Shown here one piece after another: positions 6,968 to 14,033 of a stretch of 19,800 nucleotides of DNA (position 1 is its first letter; the number at the start of each line of letters is the position of its first letter). The stretch is from Pseudomonas sp. GTDB taxonomy: Bacteria; Pseudomonadota; Gammaproteobacteria; Pseudomonadales; Pseudomonadaceae. The position numbers were made by a program, and so were the translations under genes. The notes beneath the pieces are model-generated. The model had not been told where the DNA came from, did no database searches, and saw nothing but the letters and a program-made list of their open reading frames with translations. Location of the stretch: NCBI RefSeq assembly GCF_030147005.1, contig NZ_JASLAW010000164.1, forward strand, positions 1 through 19,800, given 5' to 3'.

Positions 6968-8224
6968 TTGAGTTCGCAGAAAACCGTGACCGTTACACCG
7001 CCCAACTTTCCTCTCAATGGCAAGGTCGCGCCCCCCGGCTCCAAATCCATTACCAACCGCGCCCTGCTGCTGGCGGCCCTGGCCAACGGCACCAGTCGCT
7101 TGAGCGGCGCCCTGAAGAGCGATGACACCCGCCACATGTCGGTGGCCCTGCGGCAGATGGGCGTGACCATCGATGAGCCGGACGACACCACCTTCGTCGT
7201 CACCGGCCAGGGCAAACTGCAATGGCCGGCGCAGCCGCTGTTCCTCGGCAATGCCGGCACCGCCATGCGCTTTCTCACCGCCGCCGTGGCTACCGTGCAA
7301 GGCACCGTGGTGCTGGACGGCGACCACTACATGCAAAAGCGCCCGATCGGGCCACTGCTGGACACCCTTCGCCAGAACGGCATCCAGGTCGACAGCCCGA
7401 CCGGCTGCCCGCCCGTGACCGTGCACGGCGTGGGCAAGGTCCAGGCCAGGCGCTTCGAGATCGATGGCGGCCTGTCCAGCCAGTATGTATCGGCGCTGCT
7501 GATGCTCGCGGCGGCAGGCGAAGCCCCGATTGAAGTCGCATTGACCGGCAAGGACATCGGCGCCCGTGGCTATGTGGACCTGACGCTGGACTGCATGCGA
7601 GCCTTCGGCGCCCAGGTTGAAGCCGTCAACGACACCACCTGGCGCGTGGCCCCGACCGGCTATAGCGCCCATGATTACCTGATCGAGCCCGACGCCTCCG
7701 CGGCCACCTACCTGTGGGCCGCAGAAGTGTTGACCGCAGGCCGTATCGACATCGGTGTCGCCGCCCAGGATTTCACCCAGCCGGACGCCAAGGCCCAAGC
7801 CGTGATCGCGCAGTTCCCGAATATGCAGGCCACGGTGGTGGGCTCGCAAATGCAGGACGCCATCCCGACGCTGGCGGTGCTTGCCGCCTTCAACAACACC
7901 CCGGTGCGCTTCACTGAACTGGCCAACCTGCGCGTCAAGGAATGTGATCGCGTGCAGGCGCTGCACGACGGCCTCAACGAAATCCGTCCGGGCCTGGCCA
8001 CCATCGAGGGCGACGATCTGCTGGTGGCCGCCGACCCGGCCTTGGCCGGCACGGCGTGCAACGCATCGATCGACACCCATGCCGACCACCGCATCGCCAT
8101 GTGCTTTGCCCTGGCCGGCCTGAAAGTCTCGGGCATTCGGATTCAAGACCCGGACTGCGTGGCCAAGACCTATCCTGGGTACTGGAACGCCCTGGAGAGC
8201 CTGGGCGTAACGCTCAGCTACTAA
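6968..8224 (+). CDS. aroA: 3-phosphoshikimate 1-carboxyvinyltransferase (EPSP synthase), monofunctional
   Basis: Sixth step of the shikimate pathway: transfers enolpyruvyl from PEP to shikimate-3-phosphate. Numbered from a TTG start at 6968 (418 residues), the active-site pieces are present: PGSKSITNR with K26, LGNAGTAMR at 93-101, KRPIG at 124-128, D297 in QDAIPT, E325 in RVKECDR and HADHRIAMCFAL at 371-382. F102 stands where E. coli has P101, the position known to affect glyphosate binding. From memory the protein is very close to the G2 EPSP synthase of P. fluorescens, used as a glyphosate-tolerant enzyme. Pseudomonads usually carry another aroA domain fused to prephenate dehydrogenase, so this is probably a second copy. 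An ATG at 6935 would add 11 residues, and the frame stays open further upstream, but only the TTG has a good ribosome site. The next gene starts 30 bases after the stop. Confidence 0.96.
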   Translation: MSSQKTVTVTPPNFPLNGKVAPPGSKSITNRALLLAALANGTSRLSGALKSDDTRHMSVALRQMGVTIDEPDDTTFVVTGQGKLQWPAQPLFLGNAGTAMRFLTAAVATVQGTVVLDGDHYMQKRPIGPLLDTLRQNGIQVDSPTGCPPVTVHGVGKVQARRFEIDGGLSSQYVSALLMLAAAGEAPIEVALTGKDIGARGYVDLTLDCMRAFGAQVEAVNDTTWRVAPTGYSAHDYLIEPDASAATYLWAAEVLTAGRIDIGVAAQDFTQPDAKAQAVIAQFPNMQATVVGSQMQDAIPTLAVLAAFNNTPVRFTELANLRVKECDRVQALHDGLNEIRPGLATIEGDDLLVAADPALAGTACNASIDTHADHRIAMCFALAGLKVSGIRIQDPDCVAKTYPGYWNALESLGVTLSY

Positions 8225-8240
8225 GGCGAAGGCGCAGGTT

Positions 8241-8246
8241 AGGAGG
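8241..8246 (+). promoter_or_regulatory. Ribosome binding site of the small gene after aroA
   Basis: AGGAGG, eight bases before the ATG at 8255 and two before the ATG at 8249. The spacing favours 8255, and a full-consensus site implies efficient translation. Confidence 0.75.
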
Positions 8247-8254
8247 GCATGCAC

Positions 8255-8644
8255 ATGACCATTCGCCAACCCTGCCCACCCGGCGCTTGCGTCTGCGAGC
8301 GCGAACGCTTGCTGGAGGCTCCCGGCGCTGACCTGCGGATTCTCAACCTGACACGCCAGGAAGAAAAACGCCTGCTCGAGCGCCTGGAAAACCTAAAAAG
8401 CCTGCAAGACCTGGAGCATATGCAGCAGCGGATGTATGAGCAGTTGGGCATTCGCCTGCATATCGCGCCGGGCCACACCGAGGTCAAGAGCATGCGCGGG
8501 ATCCAGATCGTTATCGACGACCTGCCCGGCCTGTGTCGTAAAACCCGGCAATCGATTCCGGCCGCGATTCGTCGCGGTCTGGAGAAACAGCCCGAGATTG
8601 CCTACCGCCTGCTGGATGCCCACGACCTGTTTCGCGACGGTTGA
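8255..8644 (+). CDS. Conserved-looking hypothetical protein with CPPGACVC motif
   Basis: I do not recognise a characterised family. The 129-residue product, counted from the ATG at 8255, begins with a cysteine cluster C7-x4-C12-x-C14 followed by ER, then a charged helix-forming and possibly coiled segment at about 33-64 (RQEEKRLLERLENLKSLQDLE), a predicted strand-rich part around 66-90 (IRLHIAPGHTEV...IQIVIDDL) and a basic helix near 94-110. No signal peptide or membrane span is seen. The cysteines could bind a metal or form a redox site; that is a guess. The gene starts 30 bases after aroA in the same direction with a consensus ribosome site, so co-transcription with aroA is likely. It ends one base before the stop codon of the opposing oxidoreductase gene. 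Confidence 0.8.
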   Translation: MTIRQPCPPGACVCERERLLEAPGADLRILNLTRQEEKRLLERLENLKSLQDLEHMQQRMYEQLGIRLHIAPGHTEVKSMRGIQIVIDDLPGLCRKTRQSIPAAIRRGLEKQPEIAYRLLDAHDLFRDG

Positions 8645-8645
8645 A

Positions 8646-9245
8646 TCACTGCGCTACCGTCTCGCGTTCAAACACCCCCTGCCCGACCGCCCTGGCCTTG
8701 TGCAAATGCGCCTGGGCACTGTCGCCTTCCGACTCCAGCAGCAGCTGCGAGGTCAGTACCTGGGCGCCGCAATAGTCAAAGATCCCGTAATCGATCTGCG
8801 TGCGCATGGCCTTGGCATAACCGTGCCGGTCAAACGCGCTTGCATCCGCGCCGCCCAGGGCCAGCAGATGCACCTTCAAGTGCCGCAGCTTCTTGGCCAT
8901 CGGAATGTCAGGGCCGTAATCGATCGCCCAGCCATTGACGAAAACACGGTCGATCCAACCCTTGAGCAACGCCGGCATAGACCACCAGTAGATCGGGAAC
9001 ACCACCACCAATGCGTCGGCGCGATCGATGCGTGCCTGTTCGGCAAGTACATCCGCCGGCGGCGTTGCGCGGGTGCGGTGCACCCGGTGGTCGGCGGCGG
9101 TGTAGCGCGGGTCGAAGCCTTCGCCCGCCAGGTCGGCGATTTCAAAGGTGTGGCCGGATGCGCTCAAACCGGCGCCGACCTGCTCGGCCACGCTGTGAGT
9201 GAGAGAACGCGGGTCGTGATGAGCAACAACGATGAGTGCGTGCAT
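8646..9245 (-). CDS. Flavodoxin-fold NAD(P)H:quinone oxidoreductase (NQO1/KefF/MdaB type)
   Basis: Predicted FMN- or FAD-dependent two-electron reductase of quinones or other electrophiles in the cytoplasm. The N-terminus MHALIVVAHHDPRSLTHSVA is the flavin-phosphate strand-loop-helix of the flavodoxin-like fold, and FPIYWWSMPALLKGWIDRV at 83-101 is the strongly conserved core of the NQO1/KefF/MdaB family. At 199 residues it is of normal length. The start ATG at 9245 has AAAGGGA on the coding strand about nine bases upstream. It is divergent from a TetR gene across a 72-base gap with repeated boxes, which suggests repression by that regulator and induction by a small-molecule electrophile or quinone. 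There is no kefC nearby, so a KefF role in potassium efflux is not supported. Confidence 0.88.
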   Translation of the reverse strand: MHALIVVAHHDPRSLTHSVAEQVGAGLSASGHTFEIADLAGEGFDPRYTAADHRVHRTRATPPADVLAEQARIDRADALVVVFPIYWWSMPALLKGWIDRVFVNGWAIDYGPDIPMAKKLRHLKVHLLALGGADASAFDRHGYAKAMRTQIDYGIFDYCGAQVLTSQLLLESEGDSAQAHLHKARAVGQGVFERETVAQ

Positions 9246-9267
9246 GACATTGTGTCCCTTTGGGCTT

Positions 9268-9310
9268 AAGCTACTTTTAGTAAGTTACTGCCCATAAGTT
9301 ACTTTTGGTA
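9268..9310. promoter_or_regulatory. Candidate TetR operator: repeated box in the divergent gap
   Basis: The boxes aagctacttttagta (9268-9282) and aagttacttttggta (9296-9310) are direct repeats of 15 bases with two differences, 28 bases apart start to start. Between them lies agtaagttact at 9279-9289, whose 5-base arms are perfectly inverted. All fall within the 72 bases shared by the TetR and oxidoreductase genes, where a TetR-family repressor usually binds. The AT-rich end (tatataa near 9310) could be the minus-10 of the TetR gene. Confidence 0.55.
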
Positions 9311-9317
9311 TATAACG

Positions 9318-9917
9318 ATGTCAAGCGAACACTCCCCCGTCCCCCGTCGGCGCCTTTCGCGTGAAGAGCGTCTGCGCCAGTTATTGGAAACAGCCTGGCA
9401 ACTGGTGCGCGAAGAAGGTACCGATGCCCTGACACTGGGCCGCCTGGCCGAGCTGGCGGGCGTGACAAAACCGGTGGTCTACGACCATTTCGTCACGCGG
9501 TCGGGCTTGTTGGCCGCGCTGTATGAAGATTTCGATGGGCGCCAGAACCAAGTGTTTGTCGACGCTATCGACGCCAGTGGCGCGACCCTAGAAGACCGTG
9601 CATGGGTGATCGCGTCGTCCTACGTGGATTGCGTGCTGCTGCAGGGTCGCGAGATTCCGGGGGTAACGGCGGCACTGAGCGGCTCGCCGGAGTTGGAGGC
9701 GCTCAAGCGCAAGTACGAAGCGATCTTCCTCGACAAATGCCGCGATGCCCTCGCGCCGTTCGCGCCGGGTGGCAGGCTGTCCCAGGCGGGCCTGAGGGGC
9801 ATGCTGGGGGCTGCGGAAGCCTTGTCTCACGCGGCAGCAAGTGCGGAAATCAGCCGCGAAGAAGCGCAGCAGGAATTGCTGGCGACCATACTGGCGATGG
9901 TCAAGCGCGGCGCTTGA
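9318..9917 (+). CDS. TetR/AcrR-family transcriptional regulator
   Basis: One-component regulator. The N-terminal helix-turn-helix lies at about residues 38-60 (LTLGRLAELAGVTKPVVYDHF), preceded by the usual first helix from R15, and the remaining 130 residues form the helical ligand and dimer domain, whose sequence does not reveal a ligand. The length of 199 residues is typical. No Shine-Dalgarno sequence is visible before the ATG at 9318; the AT-rich promoter-like bases come within 8 bases of it, so a short or leaderless transcript is possible. It is divergent from the NAD(P)H:quinone oxidoreductase gene and so probably represses that gene and itself through the repeated boxes between them. 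It converges with the GNAT gene 34 bases downstream. Confidence 0.9.
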   Translation: MSSEHSPVPRRRLSREERLRQLLETAWQLVREEGTDALTLGRLAELAGVTKPVVYDHFVTRSGLLAALYEDFDGRQNQVFVDAIDASGATLEDRAWVIASSYVDCVLLQGREIPGVTAALSGSPELEALKRKYEAIFLDKCRDALAPFAPGGRLSQAGLRGMLGAAEALSHAAASAEISREEAQQELLATILAMVKRGA

Positions 9918-9951
9918 ATTCAGGGGCGGGCTGCGGCCTATCGTCGATGAC

Positions 9952-10623
9952 TCAGGCCAAACGCTCGCTCACGAACATCTGCACCTTGCGCGTCAATTGG
10001 TCCAGGTGCCGATCGCGCTGTTTTTCCGCGTCCACCATCGCGCGCTTGCCGTGCTTTTGCAGCAGGTAGGTATGAATCTGCCGTACCTCCAGTGAGCTGT
10101 AGATAGCGGCCACATCCAGCACGCCCATCAGCCCGTCGGTGCCGTAGTTCCGCGTATTCATCAGCACTTGCGTGCCACGCGCGCCGCGCACGTTAAAGCC
10201 CATGGCTTCGAATGCCGGGACCTTCTCGACCGAACACGCCAGCTCCGCATGGGGATAGCGCGCCAGCACGTCACCCAGCATGGCCCGGGCCACACCTTGG
10301 CGCCTGGAACCCGAGTGCACCGCCATAAATGCCACGCCGCACGCTTGAGGGTCGCCCTTCACCGGTAGATACAGACAAAAGCCGATGACGGTCTCATCCC
10401 GCATCGCCACGACCAGCTCAACGCTGATGCCCTTCGACCCGTCCAGCGCCTCCAGGTACAGGTGCACCTCAAAACCGATGGCGTACTGGTAAATGTTGTA
10501 GAGCAAGTTACTTGGCGCCAGTGCCACGCTGCTGATGTCGGTGAGGTTGTCGACCACCATTTGCAGGATCTGGCTGTTGATCGGTTCGGGGCACGGCGTG
10601 GTGTAGCGGGTAAGGCTGAACAT
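9952..10623 (-). CDS. GNAT-family N-acetyltransferase
   Basis: Predicted acetyl-CoA-dependent acetyltransferase with unknown acceptor. Motif A of the GNAT fold is present at about 97-120: VAFMAVHSGSRRQGVARAMLGDVL, with the R107-R108-Q-G110-V-A112 pyrophosphate loop. The later VPAFEAMGFNV at 135-145 corresponds to the motif B 'ALYEKxGF' segment. The protein is 223 residues; the last 60 or so, rich in charged helix (MVDAEKQRDRHLDQLTRKVQ), extend past the core GNAT fold. The N-terminal 50 residues, including LLYNIYQYAIG, resemble no domain I can name. It is divergent from the CAP-domain gene over 175 bases that contain two palindromes. Confidence 0.82.
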   Translation of the reverse strand: MFSLTRYTTPCPEPINSQILQMVVDNLTDISSVALAPSNLLYNIYQYAIGFEVHLYLEALDGSKGISVELVVAMRDETVIGFCLYLPVKGDPQACGVAFMAVHSGSRRQGVARAMLGDVLARYPHAELACSVEKVPAFEAMGFNVRGARGTQVLMNTRNYGTDGLMGVLDVAAIYSSLEVRQIHTYLLQKHGKRAMVDAEKQRDRHLDQLTRKVQMFVSERLA

Positions 10624-10704
10624 GCAAGTTCCTGGGGTTTCGCGTCAAGGCAGTGGCAATTGTACCTGTTGCGCGACGTGTAGCCGGGGTCGTCTACCCA
10701 GATG

Positions 10705-10717
10705 CTCAATAATTGAG
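10705..10717. promoter_or_regulatory. Palindrome in GNAT/CAP divergent gap
   Basis: ctcaat-a-attgag is a perfect 6-base inverted repeat around one base, AT-rich in an otherwise GC-rich gap. It could be a dimeric regulator site or an element of a promoter; nothing in the sequence names the factor. Confidence 0.35.
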
Positions 10718-10736
10718 TGAAAAAAGTTCGGACCAA

Positions 10737-10756
10737 CGGGTGCATGCGTGCACCCG
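10737..10756. promoter_or_regulatory. Eight-base-pair hairpin 42 bases before the CAP-protein gene
   Basis: cgggtgca (10737-10744) and tgcacccg (10749-10756) are perfectly complementary around a 4-base loop. No T-run follows, so it is not a standard terminator. It may be a regulator site or a 5'-leader hairpin for the CAP gene. Confidence 0.45.
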
Positions 10757-10798
10757 GATCGCGCATCATGAGCACTTTCAAGCTCAAGGGTAACGTCC

Positions 10799-11650
10799 AT
10801 GCGCGTTCTGTCATTGATGATGGGTCTTACGACGCTGGCCGCCAGTACGGTGTTCTGCGCCAGTGCGATGGCGAATGAAGAAAGTCAGTTGGTGCAACAG
10901 ATCAACCAATACCGCAGCCAGGTGCAGCGCTGCGGCGACCAAGGCTCACAGGAGTTGCCACCGCTGGCCAGTGATACACGGCTGGTGCTGCCGGCGACCA
11001 ATGTCGGCGATTTGCAGCAGTCCCTCGCGCGCGCCGCGTACCCGATGGTCAACGTGCAGGCCATCAGCCTGTCCGGGCCCAAGGATGCCGAAGCCGCCAT
11101 GAAAGCGGTGCGTGAAAGCTTCTGTCGCGTGGTGCTCGACCCGCAATTCGTCGATATCGGCGTGAGCAACAGCGGCCAGGACTGGCGTATCGTGCTGGCG
11201 CGCCCGCTGCTGACCAGTGGCCTGGGCGACTGGCAGACCGAAGGCAGGAAACTGCTCGACCTGATCAACGCCGCCCGCGCCCAACCGCGCGAGTGCGGCA
11301 CCCAGGCGTTCAGCGCAACCACGCCGCTGTCGTGGAATGACGACCTGGCCGGCGCCGCCAACAGCCATACCCGCAACATGGCCAACGGCAACTTTTTCGA
11401 TCACCTGGACCACGACGGCCGTACCCCCGGCGACCGCGCCGAGCTGGCCGGGTACATAGCGAAGAACATCGGCGAAAACATCGCCGCCGGCCTCGATACC
11501 CCGCGCAAAGTGCTCGACGGTTGGCTCGCCAGCCCCGGCCATTGCGCCAACCTGATGAACCCGCAATTTCGTGAACTGGGCGCGTCCTACGCGATGGACC
11601 CAAAAAGCGATGCAGGCATTTATTGGACGGGGCTGTTCGGCAACCCATAA
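10799..11650 (+). CDS. Secreted CAP-domain (SCP/PR-1, YkwD-type) protein with degenerate N-terminal half
   Basis: Probably a periplasmic or secreted CAP-superfamily protein; bacterial members have no single settled role. A signal peptide is clear: MRVLSL, a hydrophobic stretch to C20, and a likely cut after ASAMA at 25. The C-terminal half (about 150-283) is a full YkwD-like CAP domain: LLDLINAARAQPRECG, LSWNDDLAGAANSHTRNMA with H190, FFDHLDHDGRTPGDR, NIGENIAAG at 223-231 and GWLASPGHCANLMNP with H248. Residues 28-137 look like a worn copy of the same layout: LVQQINQYRSQVQRCG aligns with the start of the C-terminal domain, and FCRVVLDPQFVDIGVS with HCANLMNPQFRELGAS, but the His and GEN motifs are gone. 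AAGGG lies nine bases before the ATG. A stem-loop follows the stop. Confidence 0.88.
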   Translation: MRVLSLMMGLTTLAASTVFCASAMANEESQLVQQINQYRSQVQRCGDQGSQELPPLASDTRLVLPATNVGDLQQSLARAAYPMVNVQAISLSGPKDAEAAMKAVRESFCRVVLDPQFVDIGVSNSGQDWRIVLARPLLTSGLGDWQTEGRKLLDLINAARAQPRECGTQAFSATTPLSWNDDLAGAANSHTRNMANGNFFDHLDHDGRTPGDRAELAGYIAKNIGENIAAGLDTPRKVLDGWLASPGHCANLMNPQFRELGASYAMDPKSDAGIYWTGLFGNP

Positions 11651-11655
11651 AAAAA

Positions 11656-11686
11656 GGCCGAGGCCCAAACCTGCGGCCGCTCGGCC
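11656..11686. terminator. Stem-loop after the CAP gene, terminator-like
   Basis: ggccgag (11656-11662) pairs with ctcggcc (11680-11686). The A-run at 11649-11655 lies 5' of the stem on the plus strand, so the U-tract arrangement of an intrinsic terminator is correct only for minus-strand transcripts. For the CAP transcript it would be a 3' hairpin without a U-tract. Its position right after the stop suggests an end-of-transcript role all the same. Confidence 0.45.
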
Positions 11687-11813
11687 CGCCAAATAGACAA
11701 TGAATTCAACGCGCTATCCAGGAGGTGAGCGTGCTGAACTGAATGAGGTCATTCCGGTCTGTAGCTAAACTGTCTGACCTCTTGAAGGCTTAACTACGCG
11801 TAGCGAGCAAGGT

Positions 11814-14027
11814 GTGAACCCAATAATGAACTGGCTGCAAGGCAGCAGCGAAATGGCAGAGCGGGTTCGTCGGCATGACTGGGCCAATTCGCCCCTGGGG
11901 CCGCTTGAACACTGGCCGGACGTATTGAAGACCACCGTTGCGCTGTGCCTGGCCTCCAGCTTTCCCCAGGCCATTGTCTGGGGCCCGCAGTTGATCACCC
12001 TCTATAACGATGCATTCGTGCCGATCCTGGGTAACAAGCCCGACGCCCTGGGGCGCCCGTTCAGCGAGGTGTGGCACGAGGTATGGGATGACATCTGCCC
12101 GATTGCCGACACCGCTTTCGCCGGGCAGGCCACCTACATCGAGAACTTTCCGCTGGTGATCCAGCGTAACGAGGCGCCCGAACAAGCGTTTTTCACCTTT
12201 TGCTACAGCCCGATCCGCGATGCGCAAGGTGAGGTGGTCGGGTTCCTCGATACCGTGACCGAGACCACTCCCACAGTTTTTCTCACCCGGCGCCTGGAAG
12301 TGCTGGACGCCATCGGCAGCAGCGTGGCCACTGCCACCGACGCCGAAGCGATCATGAACTCGACCACTCGCTTGTTGGCCGAACGCCTGCAAGCGTCGAT
12401 TTGCGCCTACGCCGACATGGAAGACGATCAAGACGGCTTTACCATTCGCGGCGACTGGTCGGCGCAAGGTTCGCCAAGCATCATTGGCTGTTACAACCTG
12501 CAGTCGTTCGGTGAGCGCGCGGTGAGCTGCCTGCGCGCCGGCGAGCCCTTGGTGATCTGCAATAACCTGCTCGAGTTGCCGGCCCATGAAGCCGCGAATT
12601 TCCAGGCACTGGGTGTAACGGCGACCCTCTGTATGCCCTTGATCAAAGACGGGCGTCTCATCGCACTGATGGCGGTGCACGACAAACAGCCCCGCTACTG
12701 GTCTTCCTATGACCTGGCGCTGTTGGGCGAAGTCACCGAACGCTCCTGGGCGCACATCGAACGCGTACGCGCCGATGCCGCCGTGCGTGAGGGCCTGGCG
12801 GCCTATACCGAACTCAATGCGACCCTGGAACAGCGCGTGGAAGAACGCACCCGCGCCCTTGCCCAGGCCGAAGCCGCGCTGCGCCAGTCACAAAAGCTTG
12901 AAGCCATAGGCCAACTGACCGGCGGCGTCGCCCATGACTTCAACAACCTGCTGACGATCATCCGCTCATCCGTGGATTTCCTGCGCCGGCCGGGGCTGTC
13001 GGAAGAACGCCGGCAACGCTACATGTGGGCGGTGTCCGATACCGTCGAGCGGGCCAGCAAGCTCACCAGTCAATTGCTCGCCTTTGCCCGCCGCCAGCCG
13101 CTGAACCCGCAGGTCTTCGATGTCGGCCAACGGGTGCGGAACATCGGCGACATGCTCGAGAGCGTCACCGGCGCGCGCATTCATGTGCGGGTGCAATTAC
13201 CCGACCAGCCATGCTATGCGCGCATCGATCCCAGCCAGTTCGAAACCGCATTGATCAACATTGCCCTCAATGCGCGCGACGCGATGGGTGGCCAGGGCAC
13301 CCTGACCATCAACGTCGCCGGGCAGCAGCCATTGCCGCCCATTCGCGGCGATGCCGAGTCGCGCCAGCCCTATGTCTGCATTTCCCTGGCCGACACCGGC
13401 AGCGGTATTCCAAGCGAAGCCTTCGAGCGTATCTTCGAACCGTTCTTCACCACCAAGGCCGTCGGCAAGGGCACCGGGCTGGGTTTGTCGCAAGTGTTCG
13501 GCTTCGCCAAGCAATCGGGCGGCAATATCGATGTGGCCAGCACCCTTGGGCAAGGCACGACGTTCACCCTGTACCTGCCCCAAGTGGAAGGCGAATGGGC
13601 GCCGCAGCCGGAAGAACAACCGGACCTTCCACCACCGCTGGACGCAGCCCAACGGCATGTGCTGATCGTTGAAGACAACGTTGATGTAGGGCGCTTCGCC
13701 AGCCAGATTCTCAAGGACCTGGGTTACCAGACGACCTGGGCCACTTCTGCCGAACAGGCGCTCGCGCTCGCCGGCGACGATGCGTTGGCCTTCGACGCGG
13801 TGTTCTCGGATGTGGTGATGCCAGGGATGACCGGTGTGGCGATGGCCAAACTCTTGCGCCAGCGCCGGGCGGAGCTGCCGGTGGTGCTTGTCTCGGGCTA
13901 TAGCGAAGAATTGGCGGACAGTGGCTATGAGGGCTTTGAGTTCCTCGCCAAACCCTACTCCGCCGAACAGGTCGCGCGGGCATTGACCAAGGCCATGGCC
14001 AAGGATCAAACCGCCACGGCAAGCTGA
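11814..14027 (+). CDS. Orphan hybrid sensor histidine kinase (PAS-GAF-HisKA-HATPase-REC)
   Basis: Signal-transducing kinase with its own receiver domain and no membrane span, so it senses inside the cell. Numbering from the GTG at 11814 (737 residues): a PAS-like domain at about 15-150 (HDWANSPLGPLEHWP, then LYNDAFVPILG), a GAF domain at about 160-315, a coiled linker at 333-360 (LEQRVEERTRALAQAEAALR), HisKA with H374 in GGVAHDFNNLL, a HATPase with N482/N487, DTGSG at 527-531 and GKGTGLGLS at 551-559, and a receiver domain at 614-730 with D621, phospho-acceptor D666, S694 and K713. All catalytic residues are present. The ATG at 11826 is an equally possible start; neither has an ideal ribosome site. 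No separate response regulator adjoins it, so the output partner is unknown. It converges with glgB. Confidence 0.92.
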   Translation: MNPIMNWLQGSSEMAERVRRHDWANSPLGPLEHWPDVLKTTVALCLASSFPQAIVWGPQLITLYNDAFVPILGNKPDALGRPFSEVWHEVWDDICPIADTAFAGQATYIENFPLVIQRNEAPEQAFFTFCYSPIRDAQGEVVGFLDTVTETTPTVFLTRRLEVLDAIGSSVATATDAEAIMNSTTRLLAERLQASICAYADMEDDQDGFTIRGDWSAQGSPSIIGCYNLQSFGERAVSCLRAGEPLVICNNLLELPAHEAANFQALGVTATLCMPLIKDGRLIALMAVHDKQPRYWSSYDLALLGEVTERSWAHIERVRADAAVREGLAAYTELNATLEQRVEERTRALAQAEAALRQSQKLEAIGQLTGGVAHDFNNLLTIIRSSVDFLRRPGLSEERRQRYMWAVSDTVERASKLTSQLLAFARRQPLNPQVFDVGQRVRNIGDMLESVTGARIHVRVQLPDQPCYARIDPSQFETALINIALNARDAMGGQGTLTINVAGQQPLPPIRGDAESRQPYVCISLADTGSGIPSEAFERIFEPFFTTKAVGKGTGLGLSQVFGFAKQSGGNIDVASTLGQGTTFTLYLPQVEGEWAPQPEEQPDLPPPLDAAQRHVLIVEDNVDVGRFASQILKDLGYQTTWATSAEQALALAGDDALAFDAVFSDVVMPGMTGVAMAKLLRQRRAELPVVLVSGYSEELADSGYEGFEFLAKPYSAEQVARALTKAMAKDQTATAS

Positions 14028-14033
14028 CTGCAA

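Noticed and set aside
6818..8269. 483-codon open frame antisense to aroA
   Set aside because: It is a GC-rich mirror of the strongly supported aroA gene, with composition typical of antisense frames (many His, Gln, Gly, Ala) and no motif.
8436..9269. 277-codon plus-strand frame spanning the hypothetical gene and oxidoreductase
   Set aside because: It overlaps two better supported genes, runs antisense to the oxidoreductase and shows no domain.
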